Source: Ostrinia nubilalis (lineage: Eukaryota; Arthropoda; Insecta; Lepidoptera; Crambidae). From it: DNA of 64,000 nt. The DNA lies in contig NC_087119.1 of assembly GCF_963855985.1 (NCBI RefSeq), forward strand, positions 6,798,001 to 6,862,000, written 5' to 3'. Made by a program: the position numbers and the translations under genes. This document shows positions 34,298-46,586 of the stretch, one piece after another (the first letter of the stretch is position 1; every line of letters starts with the position of its first letter). Under the pieces are notes generated by a model, which saw only the letters and a list, made by a program, of their open reading frames with translations, made no database searches and had not been told where the DNA came from.

Positions 34298-34615
34298 TCC
34301 CATCAAAAACAATACTTGTCAAAAAAACCAAGTCTCGTAACTCAGTTGTTCTACGGTAAAAAGTTGTGAGATCCATGTAATACCAAGTCCAGGCCAGGAA
34401 ATCTTTAACGTTTTACATAAATTATTGACTTGGCCATCGCACTAAATAATTTAATTTACACGTGTTTTCATGCGATGGCCAAGTCAATATATTTATGTAA
34501 AACGTTAAAGATTTCCTGGCCTGGACTTGGTATTACATGGATCTCACAACTTTTTACCGTAGAACAACTGAGTTACGAGACTTGGTTTTTTTGACAAGTA
34601 TTGTTTTTGATGGGA
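34298..34615. repeat. Near-perfect palindrome, arms about 145 bp
   Basis: The left arm 34298-34441 (TCCCATCAAAAACAATACTT...) and right arm 34471-34615 are inverted copies with about two differences over 145 bp. The loop is 29 bp of AT-rich DNA. No open frame or target duplication was seen. The right arm runs straight into the tandem duplication at 34615. Confidence 0.9.
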
Positions 34616-34826
34616 TCTCATTTCTTTTTGTATTTTGTAGACAGCAGTTATGTATCTAGAAAACTGGACCGAAATTGAAAAATTTTACTCGACTTGGCGG
34701 TTGCACTACCGTGCCCCCAAATCTCATTTCTTTTTGTATTTTGTAGACAGCAGTTATGTATCTAGAAAACTGGACCGAAATTGAAAAATTTTACTCGACT
34801 TGGCGGTTGCACTACCGTGCCCCCAA
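34615..34826. repeat. Exact tandem duplication, 106-bp unit
   Basis: 34615-34720 and 34721-34826 are identical by eye, each running from ATCTCATTTC to ACCGTGCCCCCAA. The last 30 bp (CTCGACTTGGCGGTTGCACT) has a third, diverged relative at 35173-35203. Confidence 0.9.
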
Positions 34827-35205
34827 ATATTTTAGTTTTTCCTTGATTCATACACCAAACACTACTTATATTCCAAATTTGAAGCTTCTAGGTCTGCTAG
34901 AAGTGCCTTAGAATTTTGATGATCGGTGAGTCAGTCAGTGAGTCAGTGAGTCAGTGAGTCAGTGAGTGACAAAATTAAGTAACTTTGACCCGTTATAATT
35001 CTTAAACTACTGGTTCAAATTGAATGAAATTTTAAATATACCGTGTCTTTACAATGCCTGCATAGCTAATGAAAATTCAGCCTTCTAGTTTTATCCACAA
35101 CGAAGTTACAGGCAGTCGAAAATGGCCTGAATTGCTTCGAGAAAAGGATGGTACGGCCGTGCCGCTTTTTTGCTCGACTTGGTGGGGGCACTGCCGTGCC
35201 CCCAG
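34827..35205. repeat. Unclassified dispersed-type repeat with (AGTCAGTG)n
   Basis: It contains an 8-bp microsatellite (34930-34968) and a CTCGACTTGGTGGGGGCACTGCCGTGCCCCCA terminus, related to the 106-bp unit upstream. The end motif, recurring three times in this window, suggests one composite element, perhaps Helitron-like. The class is uncertain. Confidence 0.45.
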
Positions 35206-38200
35206 ATTTTACGTAAGAATATTATACATAGATAAAGTGGTATATTATACATAAATCATGATGATTGTGATACGAAAAGAAATCAACATTTAAAGTACTA
35301 ACACTTAATGGTTTGTGATTAGGGTTCAATAAATAACATCCATTTAACTCTACAAATATAGTTTGATGAAAATTCAATCACTTTCATAGTAATACGTTTT
35401 GGTGCCTGGCTCCTAAATTGAGTTTCGACTCGTGAGTTAACCAAATAGGCATCGCGCGACATTGCACTGTCGAATGAGCAATAATGTATTACGAAACTTG
35501 TTTCCGAATAAAGAAAAACTGAATTTTCGAGAACATTCTCGCCATTTAAACGGATTAATGCTATTGTCTTGTATCGAGGTTAAAACAAATGAAAATGGAA
35601 TTCCAGGCTTGTACTTGTACAGTTTCGAAAAGTTAGAGAAAATCAGAACACCAACCGGGGTCGAGTCAAACGTATTTCAATTCAGCGGGCGTCGCGTCGT
35701 GCTCGGCGTTCGATGCACAAAGTTTTTCGGTGAATTTCCGACTTTTTCCACCGCTGCCGCACTTCATTGTTAATTAGGACTGACACTCCAGCTGGCGTGG
35801 CACGATAAAAATGTTACACAGCACACATACAAAAACAAAACACAATCGCATGTACAATTTCATAGCTTGACGGGCAGTTGTAAATTGTGGTTTAAGTCAC
35901 AATAAAGTTACTGCTCAAATCGATTTTTTCTGTAACACCGAGTTTCTGTATAACATGCGGAGAAACGCTTCGTAGCCACATCTTTCCTTGACCGATTTCG
36001 GCTACGGTGACAAACTCCGCTATAAATGCCGGTGTGTCCGTATACCTTTTATGCACTAAACGTTCGTAGTACATCACTACGTGTGCGGCGATGTTTCTTC
36101 TTATTTGCGAGGTCATGTGCGAGGCGAGAGTCAGTTAAAAAGTTTAAAAAAGTAAAATGAACGAGTGACGCCGACCGCATCCTTTTTCCTTTTACTCGGG
36201 GCACGCCGCAGAGCAACATTAATTGGTGGCGATCAATTATAACCTAATATGACGTTACGCCCACGGCGCCGCGCCGCCTACTCTAAACTGCGTGTTGGGC
36301 AAAAAGCTTAGCGCGGTGTCGTTAAATAGAAACAATAAAATTCTAGGGGTGAAATTAATTGCAAACTTACTTTTTCGTTCGCTTCCATGAAAAATCGTTG
36401 TACGTGGTTAGAGGGTTTTCCAATAACAAAGTACAAAAACACTGTGTAGGAGTTTGTCAACGATATATTCAGATAATGGAATTGATTCCATATTTCGGAG
36501 GACATTATTTCGACGACTTACATAATCCGGGTCTGATGAAAATAATATACCAGTTTAAACATGACATGTGCTATTACAGCTTACATGATAAGGGCAGAGG
36601 TAAGAAGATTGCCTAATTTGGTCCATCTTTGCTCCGCGCAGAATTTATGCTCTGAATACCGTCATACCCCTTAACCAAGCCATCCCTCGATCAGACAGCG
36701 TATCCTCGTTAAGACAGCGTGTGGCGGCGTGTTAAATTGTTTGTCAACCGACGCCTCAGCCCATCGGGCAGGTAATGTCTCTAATTACTGCCAAAATGAG
36801 TCAACACCTAGATAGGCCCGGACGTCCACTAATGAACAAAATTACCCACCTGGATCATACTACGAGTATTTAGCTGTCGGTAACATTTTAACATCTTGAG
36901 ACTAATAATGGATGGAGATTGATTGGTGTAGTGAATCGAGCAGTGGCGAGCATAAGTTACTATTATTCCCAAAATACTGGTCTTTTACTTGGAAGATGAA
37001 ACGATTAACATAATGAAACAAATATGTTTCTAATTTCATTTTCTTGGTCTAATGTGATTGAGTTATTTTCAGAGTTGAAAAAAAATAATAAGAGGCATCT
37101 TTTTATTGTTTCAAACTAATGAAAGAATACAAGTGGAAGTATGGACACGTTATCTAAGAATATTTTCTATGAAAGTAGTAAAAAATGTACCTGTAGGTAG
37201 CGAGGGCTAATAGACTTAGGCGCACGTGTAATAAGCTGCTAATAACCATTCAAGATCGGTCGCTGTTACAATTAGCTTATTACAGCGGATATAAGATTAA
37301 ACACCATCCCTTATCCGTTAGCCGCAATGCAAACTCATTTATACTGCAAATATGAAAGTCAAACGCCACCAATAATATTGGAAATATGAGCAATGATTAA
37401 ATCCTATCTGTGGATTATTTTATTGTTTACTATTCATTTCAACTATGCGAACGAATTGAAGCGGCAAATAAATGGAAATTTATTATTCTCCCTCAAAGCG
37501 TTGCCTATCAATATAAATCCGAAATTACCTGGGATTATTTTTGTTGGATGGAATTCATAGAAAAATTAATAAATCTCTGTACTACTCCCACAGTTTGTGA
37601 AAGGCTTTCATCCGTTTGAAAAGCTGACATAACTTGCAAAATATCCGACATAAAAGTTTTAATAAAATGATGCGACGGGCGCCTGGCGAGACTAGCGCCT
37701 AGGTCACCGCTTAACTCAGCTCCCGCAAATGTAATTACCACTTGATGTCCTACCAAGGAAGGCGAACTCGTGTGATACTCGCTTGTAATTTAACAGCTTA
37801 AATTTAAGTCTTGCACTAACAACATAGTCTCAACTATAAACCGCTTATTGATGAATTCATGGCTCGACTTTGATAAACCATTTCTGCAACATTAATAGAG
37901 ACCAATATTTGGCCGAAAGGAAACCAATAGACGAATTGACCTCCGTTTGATTCGGCACAATACTGATTTATCTCCCTCGCTGTTTGATTGCTTGCGGTTA
38001 GCACAGCCTATTGTTGGAGCCAGACCTAGTCCAACAATCGTTGGGAATTGACACAGGGAGAATGCTTTTTTCCAAGCTTCGTGCTGGGCTTATTGGTTTA
38101 ACCAGTTGTCGTAACAGGGTACCGATTGGCGAAATTTATCGCTCTTTTATGAATTTAACATTTATACATATTTTATTTAAGTTGTACTAAATTCTTAGAC

Positions 38201-39559
38201 CTTATGGTCATGCTCGTACTAAAATTAACTTAATTTTACTAACAGTCGAAAGTCAAGAAAGTACGAGGCGGTCGCAACTCTGCGGGAAAGCCAGAAAATG
38301 CTCTTATGTCATTAATTAGGCTGAAAGCTTCGCTTGTACTGAACTGCGGACTATTAATAATTTTGTCAAGTTTACACTACAAATAATCTTCCAATTTCCA
38401 TCAGCGAAAAGCCTTCGAAAATATTATTATACTTGTAGGAACACTGCTTTATATTTTACCTGCCAATAAACAAAGCATTTTAACTCTTGCAAACGGGTGG
38501 ACGAAGGCTAATGGTAGGTACATACATAGCATAATGCACCGACTACATGCACACCTCGTGTAAAAATACCAGTCAAAGGGTAAAGGTAAATGTATGCAAT
38601 ATTTTTCCACACATATTGATATTCTTATTTTATTCTCGGAGCTACTATTGATGTTTACTTTTGTAGATGACCTCTGACAGTCGGATAGGAGTAGCTGTAT
38701 GACACGTATAAGCTATTTGTCTGGGCTGGGACTCATATGATGAGTCCCCTAACCTATAATTAGACCAAGCCACCAACTTTTTCCTGTAAATAGTTTTATT
38801 GTGTCGTTCTTATAGAGTTTCGTTATGTTCAAAAAAGTTGTTTAGTACCCTAGCTCTTCAATTTTTAGCCTTAATATCAGAGACATTTTCAAGAAAACTT
38901 GTGACTTTTGCTTGGCAAATTGAAAGTACTTGTGTCACTCGCTAACTCGGAGAAATGACAGCATACTACATCTGCCTGGTTTAAACTGAGGTTTCTTCCG
39001 TCGTAGACTTCAATGTACAGTTACAGAAACTTCTGTTTATTGAAATTTTGAGTACTGTAGTTCTGGGACGCTACAATAGCAAAAGCCTTATTTAGTGACG
39101 GCTCTGTGGCATTGTTTGGAAACAAGCTCCAACGCGTCGCAATACCGGGCTGTTTCAGCTCGCAATAATATACGCTAATTTGTAACAACAACCTCAGGTG
39201 CACATGCACTTCTGCCACAATTCCGGTGCATAATTCTACATTTAGACTACCAATTAGTCTCGTTGGCTTCGGACTAAAAATTGTCCTGTCTGAGCGACCT
39301 CATTTGATTTTGCATACTCGCAAGTGATTTTATTTTAAACATTAGAAACATTTGCGGAATATTTAATAAGCAAGATGGAACTACATTATAAAGAATTTTC
39401 AACCATTTGGGTGTTCGATCTTCATTAGGCTATCATTCGATGTGATCGGAACGCGAGTAATGGAGTTACTCACTATTCGTGTAGACCACGTTAGCTTCTA
39501 GGAACGCTTCACGTCCAATTCATTTAATCAGTGTTGGTCTTAATTCGCTCTAATGGAAG
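35206..39559. other. Mostly unique DNA, no supported gene
   Basis: The open frames of 103 residues (35462-35773) and 85 residues (36359-36616) have no domain or repeat support. Blocks at 36120-36290 and 36660-36790 are more complex and GC-richer with homeodomain-like words (GATCAATTATAA, CTCTAATTAC), possibly regulatory. Nothing else was recognised. Confidence 0.35.
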
Positions 39560-39567
39560 ATTCTAGC
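39560..39567. repeat. 8-bp target-site duplication, left
   Basis: ATTCTAGC, repeated exactly at 40481-40488. Confidence 0.85.
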
Positions 39568-40480
39568 TAGGGGTTGCAAGTCCCGGTACTAAGGAGTGTT
39601 ACTGAATTCCCGGTACCAGGTCTAAGCGAGTACCGGGAAAACCGGGAAATTCGGGAATTTCGGTACCCACGTGAATGGTTATTATTCATTAAAACAAATT
39701 ACCTAATTTGTACGTAATTTTAATAAAAATGTAATAGGTTAACAAAAATATTAAACTTTTTCTGTTCAGTTCAATTGATTTGTTACCTTAATAATAAATC
39801 AGTCCAAACAGTTACACAACACGACAAAACTAGTTATAAATGCCTATTAAAAATCATAACCGCCATATTCATAAAAAGCAACAATCGTTTAATCAACCTA
39901 TTTTAGTTTAAATATGTTTTCTCACTTTCTATCAATGTCAAATACTGGCAGCGACAAGAGTTAGAGTATGCGCACACCGTTGATTTTTAGTTGGCCGATA
40001 GTTGTGTCCGATTTTAATTTGTATGAAGAATCGGCCAAATCGAATCGGCGTAGTGTGCGCACCCCCATACATGCCCATACTGATCAACTGCCCGACTAAA
40101 CTATCGGCCGACGAAAAATCAACGGTGTGCGCCTACTCTTAGGGACAAAACACAAATTAACTAAATTAGGTTTATAAAAAAACACGCTGTTGAAAGAAAT
40201 AATAAGTAGTATCTAAGTAAAATCAGATAAAACAATCAGTCTTAAAAGGAAGGATAATGAATTAGGAACATTATTAATATTTTTTCATTTGTTGATAGTG
40301 TGTACGTAAAAATATGATGGCATCTAGTCAAAAAATTGTTATTAAAAATAAATTATTGAAGTCCCGAAAGTACCGAAAGTCCCGGGAATTGCATCGTCAG
40401 TACCGGAACTAGATAAAGGATTAGATTATCGGGAATTCCCGGGAAAAATGAGTACCGGGATTTCCCGGGAGCAAACCCTA
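39568..40480. mobile_element. hAT-like non-autonomous element, 913 bp
   Basis: The ends TAGGGGTTGC.. and ..GCAAACCCTA are inverted (one mismatch). They are flanked by an exact ATTCTAGC duplication. Subterminal DNA repeats the words CCCGGTAC, CCGGGAA and TTCCCGG on both sides. The AT-rich interior holds a nested MITE (39964-40138) and no transposase. Confidence 0.85.
39964..40138. mobile_element. PIF/Harbinger-like MITE nested in hAT-like element
   Basis: Inverted ends of about 40 bp begin GAGTATGCGCACACCGTTGA and its inverse. TTA flanks both sides (39961-39963, 40139-40141). Confidence 0.8.
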
Positions 40481-40488
40481 ATTCTAGC
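40481..40488. repeat. 8-bp target-site duplication, right
   Basis: ATTCTAGC, identical to 39560-39567. Confidence 0.85.
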
Positions 40489-41104
40489 CTTGTGAAGTTA
40501 GCCCGAACATATGTAGCGAGATGTTTACTTTAACAAGTTTTCTTTGGGTAAGCTCCAACAAAAATGCTTAGGTTTAGATTAAATTTTTAAAATAACACAA
40601 GTAACTTAAAGTACGACTGGAACTTACATATGTATGAGATACTGAAAAATAAAATCCTATAGGCATCCTTCCATATTTACGCGTACTGTACGAGTATGTA
40701 ACTACATACTAGTATGATGATGATGACATGATGAGAAATGAGACAACTCATCTCATCAAACTAAACTAACCTAGCAAGCCTATTGAAGAAATCTAGACTC
40801 ATCACAAAGAAATAAACAATTGTTGGCCGTAACCTGTTGCCAGTAAAACTAAAAATAATTTCCACTGACGTTTTAAGCTTTTCTGCATATTTATAGGCTA
40901 ACAACGCCGTCCATCGTCAAACATAGTGGAACTTAAATTGTCCTGTGCCAGTTTGTGTTTTAGTGATGCTACTATATTCCCGTAAACAATGCTTTATTAT
41001 TTATTTATTTAGGCGAACTCTACGTACTTTTGATTCTTTGTCTTAAACTTTTAAGGCTTTAAAAACTTACCTATACTGTTTTAAGTAAAAATAGTAAGGT
41101 ACAC
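40489..41104. other. AT-rich DNA, nothing recognised
   Basis: No element ends or coding sense were found. Confidence 0.4.
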
Positions 41105-41107
41105 TAA

Positions 41108-41253
41108 CGTCCGTATTCACAAACATTCCTATGAGATCTCACAGTGCGCATGGACGCATAGAGTGCCACACGAACCAATCACAGAGCTCTATTCAACGCT
41201 GTGGGTTCGATTTGCTGCTTCACTTAAGCAAGCATCGTCTGTGAATACGGGCG
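41108..41253. mobile_element. MITE, CGCCCGTATTCACAAAC family, copy 3
   Basis: Inverted ends (CGTCCGTATTCACAAAC / GTCTGTGAATACGGGCG) are flanked by exact TAA on both sides (41105-41107, 41254-41256). This copy best defines the TAA target of the family. Confidence 0.85.
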
Positions 41254-41867
41254 TAAGTATCAACATCACAGTCATTATCAGAAAATGTTTTTTCACTGGA
41301 AAAGGGTAAACCGAAATTTCCTAATTCTGAAAATGTAAAATGCGAAATTAATTAGTAAGCTACTAAAGGCTCCGACGAAATAATTCCTTAAATCCATCTC
41401 GTTAGCCGTTCTGGATCACGCGGGCTTCGTCTGAATATTAGCTCTGAAGTGTTATACTATTTATACATCGCTTCGTTTCGTAGCTTATGTTTTCCATATA
41501 TTTTCTCCAGAAAATTATTTGAATTCTTTATCATGACTTGTGGTTATAATAATCTTATTTTCATATCGAACGGCCTTAAAATCTTCAAGAAAATAGACAC
41601 TTCAAGAAAATAGACACAATACAAAATCTTTTCTTCTGTGACGACAGATGGTCACCGCTAAAGCATTCTAAGATTAGTTGTAAGAGTTCACACACATTCG
41701 GCGAACTTGTGAAAATGTCATCACTACGAGTATAAGCTTTAGTTAGAGTCTTCCAGTGACTTGGCCCATTTTTGCTTGGTCCACGGGCTGTGTCGCTGGA
41801 TTGAATTTTTAAATATTTTTTCTTCCAGTAACTGGGCCCCCTATTAAACACCAAATCGCAAGTATTT

Positions 41868-41951
41868 GACCGTAACTTTAACGATAGCCGGTGATTTTTG
41901 TATAAAGTTTAACGTTTGTCAAAGTTAAAGTAAGATGATGCAACGGAGCCT
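41868..41951. mobile_element. MITE, GGCTGAGTTGCAC family, copy 4 (truncated)
   Basis: Only the right half is present: CCGGTGATTTTTGTAT, TTGTCAAAGTTAAAGTAAGATG and the end ATGCAACGGAGCC. The left inverted end is missing. Confidence 0.6.
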
Positions 41952-41954
41952 TAG

Positions 41955-42534
41955 AGTATTATCCAGTTGCTGGAAGAAAAGACTTGGCCCGTGGGCCAAG
42001 CTAATAGTGGGCCATTTCACTGAAAGACTCATATTATCGACTGGTCATTTTATAAGCAGTAGCACATCAAATATGCCGTTTGGTCACACGCGATGCATAA
42101 ACGGAATTGATATCGTAGGACGCGTCAGGTGCTCAATTATGTGCCAACCGTCCCCAGTTCGCGGCGTAATTGCACAAAATGTGTGTGTCAACGTATAAAT
42201 TGTACTAGATAATTGTATCATATTGAAATAGTGGTATTACGGTGGCATTAAGCTAATGCAGTTAGTTTGTCTTCAGTGTAAACTTGTGTAATAGTTTGTT
42301 TGTTTTTTACCGGTCTTTTACTACTTAAGTAACGTTTTACTGTACAAACAGATTGTACGCTTAAAATATTTACTTCTTGTCTAAAAAATAAAACTCAATT
42401 ACTCTCTCAGCATTCTCTCAGGACTAAGGTATAATACATACTTGAGAAGCACACCTGGAATTCTCGTACGTGTTTTTAAAACGCTTAGGATTATGCTAAT
42501 GGAACGGATCTAGCTCCCATAGGTATAATTTAAT
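41955..42534. other. AT-rich DNA, nothing recognised
   Basis: A spacer before the truncated LINE. The frame 41935-42198 is unsupported. Confidence 0.4.
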
Positions 42535-43928
42535 TTTTCTGACAAAGTCCTTTCTGCCTGTGCTAGTAGTCCTCATGACAAATTTTTTATAGCCGGTGAC
42601 TTTAACCTGAGCGATATTTCTTGGTGCTCGCTAAGTCACACTACTCATCTTACTCCTACATTTCGCAGTACTGATATCAATCATAGCGAAATACAAGACC
42701 TATTGAATATTTGCGACCTGAACCAATTTAATAACATTAGGAATCATAGGAGCGAGTTACTTGACCTAGTTTTATCAAATAGTGATGTGTCGGTTTTCCA
42801 CTGCACTGAACCACTGGTGGAGGAAGATGCTTACCATCCAGCCCTAATTTGCCACTTAAACTCCATTGAGCTACCTGATTTAAAGCCTCAGCCTAGACCC
42901 AAATATCTTTTCAACAAGGGAGATTTTACCGCCTTATGCACTGATCTTGACAACCAGGACTGGGATACCCTTCTGTCCTGTGGGACGGTGGACGATGCGG
43001 TCGAGTCATTTAACACTTTACTATGTACCTTAAGAGACAAGTATATACCGTCTAAATCTGTCCACCCGGGTCGATACCCAGTGTGGTACTCTCCTGCGTT
43101 GAAGAAAATCCTTAAAGAAAAAAATAAGGTTCATAAAAAACTTAGGATATATGGTAATAGGGCCGATTATGTCACATTCAAAGTTCTACGGGAGCGAGTA
43201 AAAAGGGTAGAACTGGAATGCTTTGATATTTATATAAAGAATACAGAACTTTCCATTCGTGATAATCCTAAAGCTTTCTGGTCCTACATACATGCTAGCT
43301 CGAAACATAGCTCGTATCCCTCCTCTGTGACTATTGATAATAGTACCGTAACGTCAGGTGACGAGATCTGTAATGCCTTTGCCGAGTTCTTTAGCTCTAA
43401 CTTTCTGAAACCGGGTTCTGAAACTAATGTTCCTCCCAGTGATACTTCGTTGTCTGATGTGACACTCTCGGTCTCTCCCGATATTTGCTCTATCGAAATC
43501 GTTGAAGAAAAAGTGTACAATATTCTAAAATCACTCGATTGCAATAAGTCGGCGGGACCAGACGGCTTGCACCCGGTCCTTATTTCAAGATGCGCGGAAA
43601 ATCTGACTTTTCCTATTAGTTATTTGTTTAACCGTTCTATAAAAGAAGGTGTGGTACCTAGGATCTGGAAAACCGCGACCGTCACTCCTATTCATAAAAA
43701 AGGCCCTAAACGTGAGATTGCAAATTATAGACCAATATCCAAACTCTGTGTTTTAGCTAAAGTACTGGAAAAAATAATTCACGAACAAGTGTATGTTGCC
43801 CTCAAGCATGCTTTCATACCCCAGCAACATGGTTTCTTAAGAGGAAGATCTACAGCTAGCAATCTCGTGGCATTTCTGGATGACGTATCTCATGGTATGC
43901 AGTCCGGAGGCCAGATTGACACAATATA
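42535..43928 (+). pseudogene. CR1/Jockey-group LINE ORF2, 5' part
   Basis: This is the upstream half of one LINE ORF2, 5'-truncated at about 42535. The frame first shows the C-terminal endonuclease motif FIAGDFNLSDISW, then LLDLVLSN. A linker follows, then reverse-transcriptase blocks: CNKSAGPDGLHPVLI, WKTATVTPIHKKGPK and ANYRPISKLCVLAKVLEKII. The reading frame is open throughout, so decay is slight. It is cut at 43928, just after codons for GGQIDTI, by the TA-element 43929-46586. The remainder resumes at 46587 in the same phase once the insert and one TA are removed. The N-terminal endonuclease and any ORF1 are absent, so it was dead on arrival. Confidence 0.85.
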
Positions 43929-44872
43929 CAGGGTGTTGATTTCAATACCCGCCATATTTAGGGAGTAGATTAAGTAGCTTATTCTGATCACGAATCAGCA
44001 AAAAAACTGACTTCCAAATTTTTTATTATTATTTTTTAAATATCTACGATTTCCATAATCGACCACTACAGTGCAGAATAGTCCCCCAACGCAAACGGCA
44101 AGCGCTGCGCCCCCCGTCCCGCGCCCCACTACCCGCGCTCGCCCATGAGTCAGTCAACTATCAGCCACAATCAGCTGTGAGTTCAAAGACGACTACTGGA
44201 CAGAGCTTAATCCAAATCTACCCTAAAATGTAATGAGTAAATTAGTTACTTACACCTTATCATGTTACGAGTTTATTTGTTGTTCTAAAAACTAATTAAT
44301 TAAGTACTCTTTAATTAATAAAAAAACCTTTTACACGAATTTGCTTCCTCCCGCAAAATAATTTTTTTACAGAACCTACATTATTATTATTTTTTAATTA
44401 AACCATGCTTTTATGTGTGTGATAAGCTTGTACCTACTTATCATTCAAAAGTACTGTAAACAGATGACAATAATGCTCTTTCATACAGGTTCGTTATTCC
44501 TTACATTTCCAGCTCTCTACCTTAATAACTTTTACGTCTTTACGATAGTAATTATTAAAATAAAACTTAACTTACTTAATACCGCAAACTGAACACCTAG
44601 AAATAACACACTGGCAAACTCTTGTTCCTTCACTTTCGATAGGAGATAAGACAAGATTTTGTTTTTAAACTCGATTGATTTCAGTACCTAAACAAAATTT
44701 CATATCTTAAAAGAAAATTTCATATCTTTCATTTGGAGCGGTGACTTGTAATTGAATACAATAATACCACCGCCTCGCGCGCGGCACGGACATCGGGCTC
44801 GCACGGAATAGGTACTTCCCCATCTTCGTGTTTCGGGCGTCATCGGGCGGCCGGCGCTCAATCGTGGATCAT

Positions 44873-44880
44873 CGATTTTC
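44873..44880. repeat. 8-bp target-site duplication, left
   Basis: CGATTTTC, repeated exactly at 45235-45242. Confidence 0.85.
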
Positions 44881-45234
44881 CAGTGTTGCCAGAAGGTTAC
44901 TTTTGTAACCTTTTAGGTTACTTTTGAACTGCTGTGGTTACTTTTAGGTTACACTAATGAAAAGGTTTAAACTTAATTTGATTTATTATTTGTTAAAAAA
45001 ATGAGTTTTAGCGAATGTTTTTCGATAATAAAACGCAAATCCATGAAACGTTTTTGGTCACTTTTCGAATTTAGATGATCAATTGTATTCATTTTCCATC
45101 CATGAACAACCTTACACAATCATCGCTCCGCACCCCCCCCCCCCCCCCCCCGTATGAAGGTTACTTTTTATTCAAAAAGGTTACTTTTTTTTATATTTCT
45201 GGTAATTTCTGACTAGACCCGACTGGCAACACTG
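44881..45234. mobile_element. hAT-like MITE, 354 bp
   Basis: Perfect 12-bp inverted ends (CAGTGTTGCCAG / CTGGCAACACTG) are flanked by an exact CGATTTTC duplication. Subterminal DNA repeats GGTTACTTTT on both sides. A run of about 20 C at 45131-45151 may be misassembled. This is the third level of nesting: LINE, then TA-element, then this MITE. Confidence 0.9.
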
Positions 45235-45242
45235 CGATTTTC
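45235..45242. repeat. 8-bp target-site duplication, right
   Basis: CGATTTTC, identical to 44873-44880. Confidence 0.85.
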
Positions 45243-46016
45243 TCTGTTCATCAGTCCGATTTTGCTATCCACGCAGAGAGGCCGCGCGCACGCTCCGCGA
45301 AATCTAGCTCGTATTTAGAATACCTAGTACTCAATCGCTATTTTCTTATTTCTTGCCTTGTAACTTCAACTTTTCTCTTCCTCTCTGCTTGATAACTGTT
45401 TTCTAGTACTTATTACTTCCTACTACCGTAATAACGTAATTTCATTTCTATCGGCGTTTAATTTAAATACCTACCCTGAACGAATGTTAGTTAGGTTCAG
45501 GTTAGACTTCCATTCTTCATAACTTACATAAAATAATTCATCATCATGTTCGGGATTATTTTAAATGAATGTAATTTCATTACACGAAATAACTACCAAA
45601 ATTTATTGATATTCTTATCGTTTTAATAATAACGATTAGTAATAAATTAAAGATCTACAAATCATTAGCATTTGAGTGTTTTGAAAGCTTGTTTTAAGAG
45701 CATTAATGATAGGACGAATCTTTAGTTCACAAAGATTAAACAAAGTATTTTTCCCGCCGCTTTTACATTCTCATTCGTTGATAGACTTCCTGTACTAAAC
45801 TGACGAAATTAAACTTTTCTGGTGTTAAAAATTACGTAAAGTAGTTGAAAATGAAGAATAACGATAACTACCGATTCACGACGACATTCGATGGACGTAT
45901 TTCATCGAATGCACTTTTCTAATTGCAAATTTGCGATTTTTGATTGTTTTCTCGTGCGGTTTTGAGTATTTAGTGTGTGATAGTGAGTGTAATAATAGTG
46001 AGTGAGTGTTAGGAAG

Positions 46017-46106
46017 ATGCCAAACCATACGTACAGTGCTCGTGAGTACGTAAACATGGTTTACTGTTACGGGAGGGCACGTGGAAACGCATCTGAAGTC
46101 GCATCG
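46017..46106 (+). pseudogene. DUF4817-like transposase N-terminus remnant
   Basis: It opens MPNHTYSAREYVNMVY, then CYGRARGNASE, identical over these residues to the exon at 2515-2908. It is then joined directly to VAS and a splice donor (TCG|GTGAGTAGG). Relative to copy 1 about 300 bp of exon are deleted (from CTGAAG to GTCG). No catalytic part remains. Confidence 0.6.
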
Positions 46107-46586
46107 GTGAGTAGGTACCTAGTTCTAAACTTAAAGGAATGTGTTTTTTTTAATGTAGGGAGTAAATAATCTGGTAATTTTGTGTACAAAATACTCCCGC
46201 GATTGCGGTAGGTAGTGGCGGAAAGCGCGTAGGTACGCTCCAATACACACACACACACACACACACACATAGGAAACAGCAAACTTATTTAAAACGAACT
46301 TTAACTTTAGTTAGTCAAACAAAAATACCTATTTACACTACCTATTTTACGTGGCTTCCTTCAGTAGACTATCAGACATGATAAACGAGCGATCCGCGTA
46401 GCTCGATGGGTGCCGCAGTTGAAACGTATTGCAGTATTACGAGCCACAGTACAGTTGATGTCGCACGGAAAATATTCGCTAAATATTCTACTTTAGTTTG
46501 TATTTTTTTTTTGGTGGATAATGCGTTTATATAAGTCATAATAGATCACCTAAATAAATATGGCGAGGATTGAAATCAACACCCTG

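Larger units (their letters stand above)
43929..46586 (+). mobile_element. TA-flanked DNA transposon, copy 2, inside LINE
   Basis: Inverted ends CAGGGTGTTGATTTCAAT and ATTGAAATCAACACCCTG are flanked by TA (43927-43928, 46587-46588). Excision in silico restores the LINE frame exactly, which proves the TA duplication. The interior (about 44095-46270) matches the inverse of 2340-4625 in copy 1, but the outer 170-310 bp at each end and the terminal repeats do not. The transposase remnant at 46017-46106 is very short. A 354-bp hAT-like MITE is nested at 44881-45234, and a (AC)n run lies at 46246-46270. Confidence 0.85.

Noticed and set aside
35462..35773. 103-residue open frame
   Set aside because: No domain, no splice context and no repeat copy to support it.
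36308..36616. Possible minus-strand exon ending at a GTAAGT near 36370
   Set aside because: No convincing acceptor upstream and no recognisable peptide.
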